Positions 5,169 to 8,169 of a stretch of DNA of 8,169 nt are shown in pieces. The translations under genes were made by a program, and so were the position numbers. How positions within the stretch are numbered: the first letter of the stretch is position 1; the number at the start of each line of letters is the position of its first letter. The stretch comes from Mycobacteriaceae bacterium (GTDB taxonomy: Bacteria > Actinomycetota > Actinomycetes > Mycobacteriales > Mycobacteriaceae): positions 1-8,169 of the forward strand of contig JAFAWC010000619.1 of the NCBI GenBank assembly GCA_019242135.1, written 5' to 3'. The notes beneath the pieces are model-generated. The model did no database searches, was not told where the DNA came from, and saw only the letters and a program-made list of their open reading frames with translations.

Positions 5169-7970
5169 TTGCGGCTGGCCGCACAGCGCGCCGGGAACCC
5201 GCCGCCGCGGTTGATCACCGGCACCGAGCAGGACGGCATCATCCGCGAGCTGCTCGCCGGCGACCTGGCGGACGGGCCATCGGCCACGGTGGCATGGCCT
5301 GACTGGCTGCGGCCCGCGCTGGCCACCGACGGCTTCGCCACCGAGCTGCGAGACCTGTTGGCGCGCTGCGCAGAACGCGGCGTCGACGGGCCACGGTTGC
5401 AGCGGATGGGCCGGCTGGCGGGCCGGCCGGAATGGATGGCCGCCGGACAGTTCGCGCAGCAGTACGAGCGCGTGATGTTGTTGCGTGCGGCGGCCGGGCG
5501 CGCCGCGCTGCAGGCCACGGTTCCAGCGCTCGGGGCCGCTGAGCTCGTCGGCGCAACACTGGAGGCTTTTGCCCTCGACGCGGGACTCTATGCCGCCGAG
5601 CGCGATCGCCTCCGGGTGGTGCTGGTCGACGACGCGCAGCATCTCGACCCGCAGGCCGCGCGGCTGGTGCGAGCAATATCGGCCGGCGCCGCGGTCACGG
5701 TGGTCGCCGGGGACCCCAATCAGACGGTGTTCGGGTTTCGGGGGGCCGACTGTGCGCTGCTGGGCGACGACAGCGCCGCGCAGAGTGGTCCGGTCGTGAC
5801 GCTGACGCGGTCGCACCGCTGCGCCCCGACGATCGCTCGCGTGGTCAGCGCGGTGGCCGCCCGCCTGCCCGGCACGTCGCCCGGTCGTGTCATCGACGGC
5901 ACCGGCGAACCGGGAGGTTCGGTGGCTGTGCGGCTGGCAACATCTGCTCATGCCGAGGCAGCGCTGATCGCCGACGAGCTGCGGCGCGCTCACCTCATCG
6001 AGGGGACGCCGTGGTCGCACATGGCGGTGATCGTCCGGTCGCCGATGCGCGCCGCGGCCGTGCTACCGCGCGCGCTTGGGGCGGCAGGGATCCCGGTACG
6101 GGCACCGGCGACCGGCGCGGCACCCGTCGACCATCCCGCGGTACGCGCACTGCTGACCGCGCTGGGCGCCGCCGCCGACGGTTTGGACGGCGGCAAGGCG
6201 TTGACGTTGATCAGCGGGCCGATCGGGCGCATCGATCCGGTGTCGCTGCGCGGGTTGCGACGCGGTCTGCAGCGGGCCGAAAACGGCGAAGGTGCCAGAA
6301 AGTTTCCAGATCTGCTCGTCGACGCTCTGACCGGGAACGGGTCGCGGTGCCCGAGCCCGCACGCTGCCGCTCTGCGCCGAGTGCGCGCAGTCGTCGAGGC
6401 GGCGGCGCGACTGGCAGGCGGGGATCCCCGGTATGCCCTGTGGCAGGCGTGGAGTAAGTCGGGGCTGGAACGCCGCTGGCTGCACGCGAGGTCGCGGGGC
6501 GGGCCCGCCGCTGCGCAAGCCGATCGTGACCTCGACGCCGTCACCGCGCTGTTCGACATCGCCGATGATTATGTCGCGCACACCTCGGGCGCCACTGTCC
6601 GCGGCCTCATCGAGGCTGTCAGCAACCGGAAACTGCCCCCGCCCGATCGGGCACCCCTGACCGAACCGGACACTGTCGCGCTGGTCAGCGCGCACGCCGC
6701 ACTCGGCAGGGAATGGGACCTTGTTGTCATTGCCGGCCTGCAGGAAGGGCTGTGGCCCAACACCGTTCCCCGCGGCGGAGTGCTCGCCACCCAGCGACTC
6801 ATCGACGTCCTCGACGGTGTCGTCGACACAGTTTCGCAACGGGCACCCGTGCTTGCCGACGAGCGCCGGCTGCTCGTCGCCGCACTGGGCCGGGCGCGTC
6901 GCAGGGTGTTGATCACCGCCGTGGACAGCGACGCCGACGACGCGGCGGTTCCATCGGTGTTCGTCGACGAACTCAGGCAGTTCTGCGACGACGGGGCCGA
7001 CGGCGCGCCGACCACCGCGCCGCGGGTGCTGGCGCCCACCGCACTCGTCGGTCGACTGCGGGCCGTGGTATGCGCACCCGAAAACGCTGTCGACGACCGC
7101 CTGCGCCGCTGTGCAGCAACCCAATTGGCGAGGCTGGCGGCCGCCGGGATGCCTGGCGCCGACCCGGCGTCCTGGTATGGGATGACCGCCGTCAGCACAG
7201 ATCTGCCACTTACGGGCCACGCACCCGTCACTTTGTCGCCGTCGACGCTGGCCACGATCTCGGAGTGCCCACTGCGGTGGCTGCTCGAGCGCCACGGCGG
7301 TGACGACGGGCGCGGCATTCGCTCGGTGCTCGGCTCGGTGCTGCACACACTGATCGCCGGCGAGGACACCACCGAGACCCAGCTAGTCGAGCAGCTCGAG
7401 AAGATCTGGGGCGAGCTGCCTTTCGAGGCAGGTTGGTATTCGCGCAACGAGCTTTGCAGGCACCGCGCCATGCTGTCCGCGTTCTGCCAGTGGCGTGCCC
7501 AGACCCGCCATGAACTCACCGAAGTCGGAACCGAAGTCGAGGTTGACGGCCTGTTGACCAGTTCGTCTTCCAACACGCCCGACGTACGGATCCGCGGCCG
7601 CATCGACCGGCTGGAACGAGACGTCGCCGGCCGCCTGGTGGTGGTCGACGTCAAGACCGCAAAGCACCCGGTCAGCAAGGACGATGCCCAGCGCCATGCG
7701 CAGCTGGCGATGTATCAGCTCGCGGTGGCCGCCGGTCTTGTTCCCGTCGGCACCCAGCCCGGTGGCGGGCGGCTCGTCTACCTCGGTAACCCGGGCGTCG
7801 CCGAACGGGAGCAGGACGCGTTGACGCCCGACGCCGAACGCAACTGGCGCCAGGCGGTGCACCACGCCGCAGACGCCACGGGCGGTCCAACGTTCCTGGC
7901 CCGCGTCAACGAGGGCTGTGGCCATTGCCCGGTCCGGTCCAGCTGTCCGGCGCGGGAGCTGCGATCGTGA
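5169..7970 (+). CDS. Distal open part of adnA (possible restart product lacking Walker A)
   Basis: This is the open stretch after the TAG, in the same frame as the adnA start, from the first TTG (933 codons if TTG starts). It keeps the helicase motifs from motif II on and the complete RecB-like nuclease with its Cys ligands, but lacks Walker A and the HSYAF segment. A product from here could not hydrolyse ATP in this subunit, though the nuclease might fold and pair with AdnB. No Shine-Dalgarno precedes the TTG, and the natural protein reads Leu there, so a real restart is unlikely. It is listed because gene callers will probably report it as a separate gene. Confidence 0.3.
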   Translation: MRLAAQRAGNPPPRLITGTEQDGIIRELLAGDLADGPSATVAWPDWLRPALATDGFATELRDLLARCAERGVDGPRLQRMGRLAGRPEWMAAGQFAQQYERVMLLRAAAGRAALQATVPALGAAELVGATLEAFALDAGLYAAERDRLRVVLVDDAQHLDPQAARLVRAISAGAAVTVVAGDPNQTVFGFRGADCALLGDDSAAQSGPVVTLTRSHRCAPTIARVVSAVAARLPGTSPGRVIDGTGEPGGSVAVRLATSAHAEAALIADELRRAHLIEGTPWSHMAVIVRSPMRAAAVLPRALGAAGIPVRAPATGAAPVDHPAVRALLTALGAAADGLDGGKALTLISGPIGRIDPVSLRGLRRGLQRAENGEGARKFPDLLVDALTGNGSRCPSPHAAALRRVRAVVEAAARLAGGDPRYALWQAWSKSGLERRWLHARSRGGPAAAQADRDLDAVTALFDIADDYVAHTSGATVRGLIEAVSNRKLPPPDRAPLTEPDTVALVSAHAALGREWDLVVIAGLQEGLWPNTVPRGGVLATQRLIDVLDGVVDTVSQRAPVLADERRLLVAALGRARRRVLITAVDSDADDAAVPSVFVDELRQFCDDGADGAPTTAPRVLAPTALVGRLRAVVCAPENAVDDRLRRCAATQLARLAAAGMPGADPASWYGMTAVSTDLPLTGHAPVTLSPSTLATISECPLRWLLERHGGDDGRGIRSVLGSVLHTLIAGEDTTETQLVEQLEKIWGELPFEAGWYSRNELCRHRAMLSAFCQWRAQTRHELTEVGTEVEVDGLLTSSSSNTPDVRIRGRIDRLERDVAGRLVVVDVKTAKHPVSKDDAQRHAQLAMYQLAVAAGLVPVGTQPGGGRLVYLGNPGVAEREQDALTPDAERNWRQAVHHAADATGGPTFLARVNEGCGHCPVRSSCPARELRS
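7954..7958 (+). promoter_or_regulatory. Ribosome binding site of adnB
   Basis: GGGAG lies 8 nt before the GTG at 7967, inside the last codons of adnA. It supports the GTG start. With this site adnB could be translated independently of ribosomes finishing adnA, which matters given the adnA stop codon. Confidence 0.65.
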
Positions 7971-8169
7971 CCGTCCGCTACGGCCCCGCCGAACTCGCCG
8001 ACGCGCTGGGTCTTCCGGTCCCCACCGAGGAACAGGCCGCGGTGATCGCTGCGCCACCGGGCCCGCTGGTCGTGATCGCCGGCGCGGGTGCCGGCAAAAC
8101 CGAGACGATGGCCGCGCGGGTGGTGTGGCTGGTGGCCAACGGTTACGCCGACCCGGGACAGGTGCTGGG
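7967..8169 (+). CDS. adnB: AdnB, UvrD-like motor / nuclease subunit (3' partial)
   Basis: The first 67 codons of AdnB, partner of AdnA in AdnAB; in the known enzyme AdnB is the leading 3'-to-5' motor. The GTG at 7967 overlaps the adnA stop (GTGA, 4 bp), as in a coupled operon. Residues 19-27 (PTEEQAAVI) form the UvrD-type Q motif with Gln23, and GAGAGKTETM (39-48) is Walker A with Lys44 and Thr45. Unlike AdnA, the N-terminus therefore has the full canonical Q-motif plus Walker A arrangement of an active SF1A helicase. The frame is open to the window end; about 1,000 further residues are expected outside. Nothing visible suggests damage to this gene. Confidence 0.95.
   Translation, partial: MTVRYGPAELADALGLPVPTEEQAAVIAAPPGPLVVIAGAGAGKTETMAARVVWLVANGYADPGQVL

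Larger units (their letters stand above)
4893..7970 (+). pseudogene. adnA: AdnA, UvrD-like motor / RecB-like nuclease subunit, interrupted by in-frame TAG
   Basis: AdnA is one subunit of the AdnAB helicase-nuclease that resects double-strand breaks. Read through the TAG at codon 79 the protein is 1025 aa, normal for AdnA. Motifs: Walker A GGPGTGKT (20-27, Lys26), the HSYAF segment at 86-90 just after the stop, motif II DDAQH (246-250, Asp where UvrD helicases have Glu), motif III GDPNQ (273-277), SHRC in the place of motif IV, and a motif V-like region with GREWD near 594-612. The RecB-like nuclease has His818, Asp905, Asp919-x-Lys921 and Gln937 (QLAMYQL). Cys792, C1009-x2-C1012 and Cys1018 match the Fe-S pattern of AddB/Cas4-like nucleases. 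Apart from the TAG the frame is open, with no frameshift or second stop. The ATG at 4893 fits a leaderless transcript; ATG at 4827 is the only upstream ATG in this frame before the stop at 4812-4814. As read, the gene makes a 78-aa fragment. A base-call error is a serious alternative. Confidence 0.85.

Noticed and set aside
4581..6020. Long minus-strand open frame (479 codons) across the lipV start and early adnA
   Set aside because: It is antisense to clear helicase motifs, its translation is Arg/Gly/Pro-rich with no recognisable domain, and it overlaps lipV in another frame. Long antisense frames are expected at this GC content.
6063..7346. 427-codon minus-strand open frame inside adnA
   Set aside because: It is antisense to conserved AdnA coding sequence, with low-complexity composition and no motif or start signal; a shadow of the real gene.
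1..8169. CRISPR array, tRNA/rRNA, transposon, prophage or toxin-antitoxin signal
   Set aside because: I scanned for spaced repeats, cloverleaf-like stems, transposase motifs and small paired genes and saw none; genes fill nearly the whole window.

Overview
The window is high-GC, tightly packed actinobacterial chromosome. Gene content points to Mycobacteriaceae: a NirBD-type assimilatory nitrite reductase, a HemD-like/winged-helix fusion resembling M. tuberculosis Rv0260c, a CbiX-type chelatase resembling Rv0259c, and the divergent lipV/ATL versus adnA-adnB arrangement known around Rv3201c-Rv3204. These comparisons are from memory of the families, not from a search. The species cannot be named from the sequence.

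Left part (1-3737, plus strand): the 3' part of nirB, then nirD, a HemD-like/OmpR-type winged-helix protein and a two-half CbiX-type sirohydrochlorin chelatase. The first gap is 52 nt. After that the genes overlap by 29 nt and then 7 nt, so this looks like one translationally coupled unit. It joins the siroheme-dependent nitrite reductase to a possible regulator or tetrapyrrole enzyme and to the enzyme that puts iron into siroheme.

Middle part (3711-4828, minus strand): an alpha/beta hydrolase (lipV) followed by a 98-aa alkyltransferase-like protein (ATL), with Trp where O6-alkylguanine transferases have the acceptor Cys. The ATL gene converges on the chelatase gene and overlaps its end by 27 bp. 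An imperfect 15-bp tandem duplication spans the lipV stop and forms the ATL leader.

Right part (4829-8169, plus strand): a 64-bp divergent gap holds a good match to the mycobacterial RecA-independent DNA-damage promoter (RecA-NDp, PafBC-type), placed so that the transcript would begin at or next to the adnA ATG. adnA encodes the motor-nuclease subunit of the AdnAB double-strand-break resection machine. It carries an in-frame TAG at codon 79, and the rest of the frame is open to its normal end. adnB starts by a GTGA overlap and runs off the window.

The strongest anomaly is the amber codon in adnA: a real nonsense mutation, a tolerated recoding event or a base-call error. Also worth a look are the damage-promoter match, the HemD/winged-helix fusion in the nitrite reductase operon, the lipV-ATL micro-duplication, and a gene order (nir cluster beside lipV/adn) that differs from what I recall for M. 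tuberculosis. I see no tRNA, rRNA, CRISPR array, IS element or phage gene, no intergenic stretch over about 65 bp, and no convincing wholly new system.
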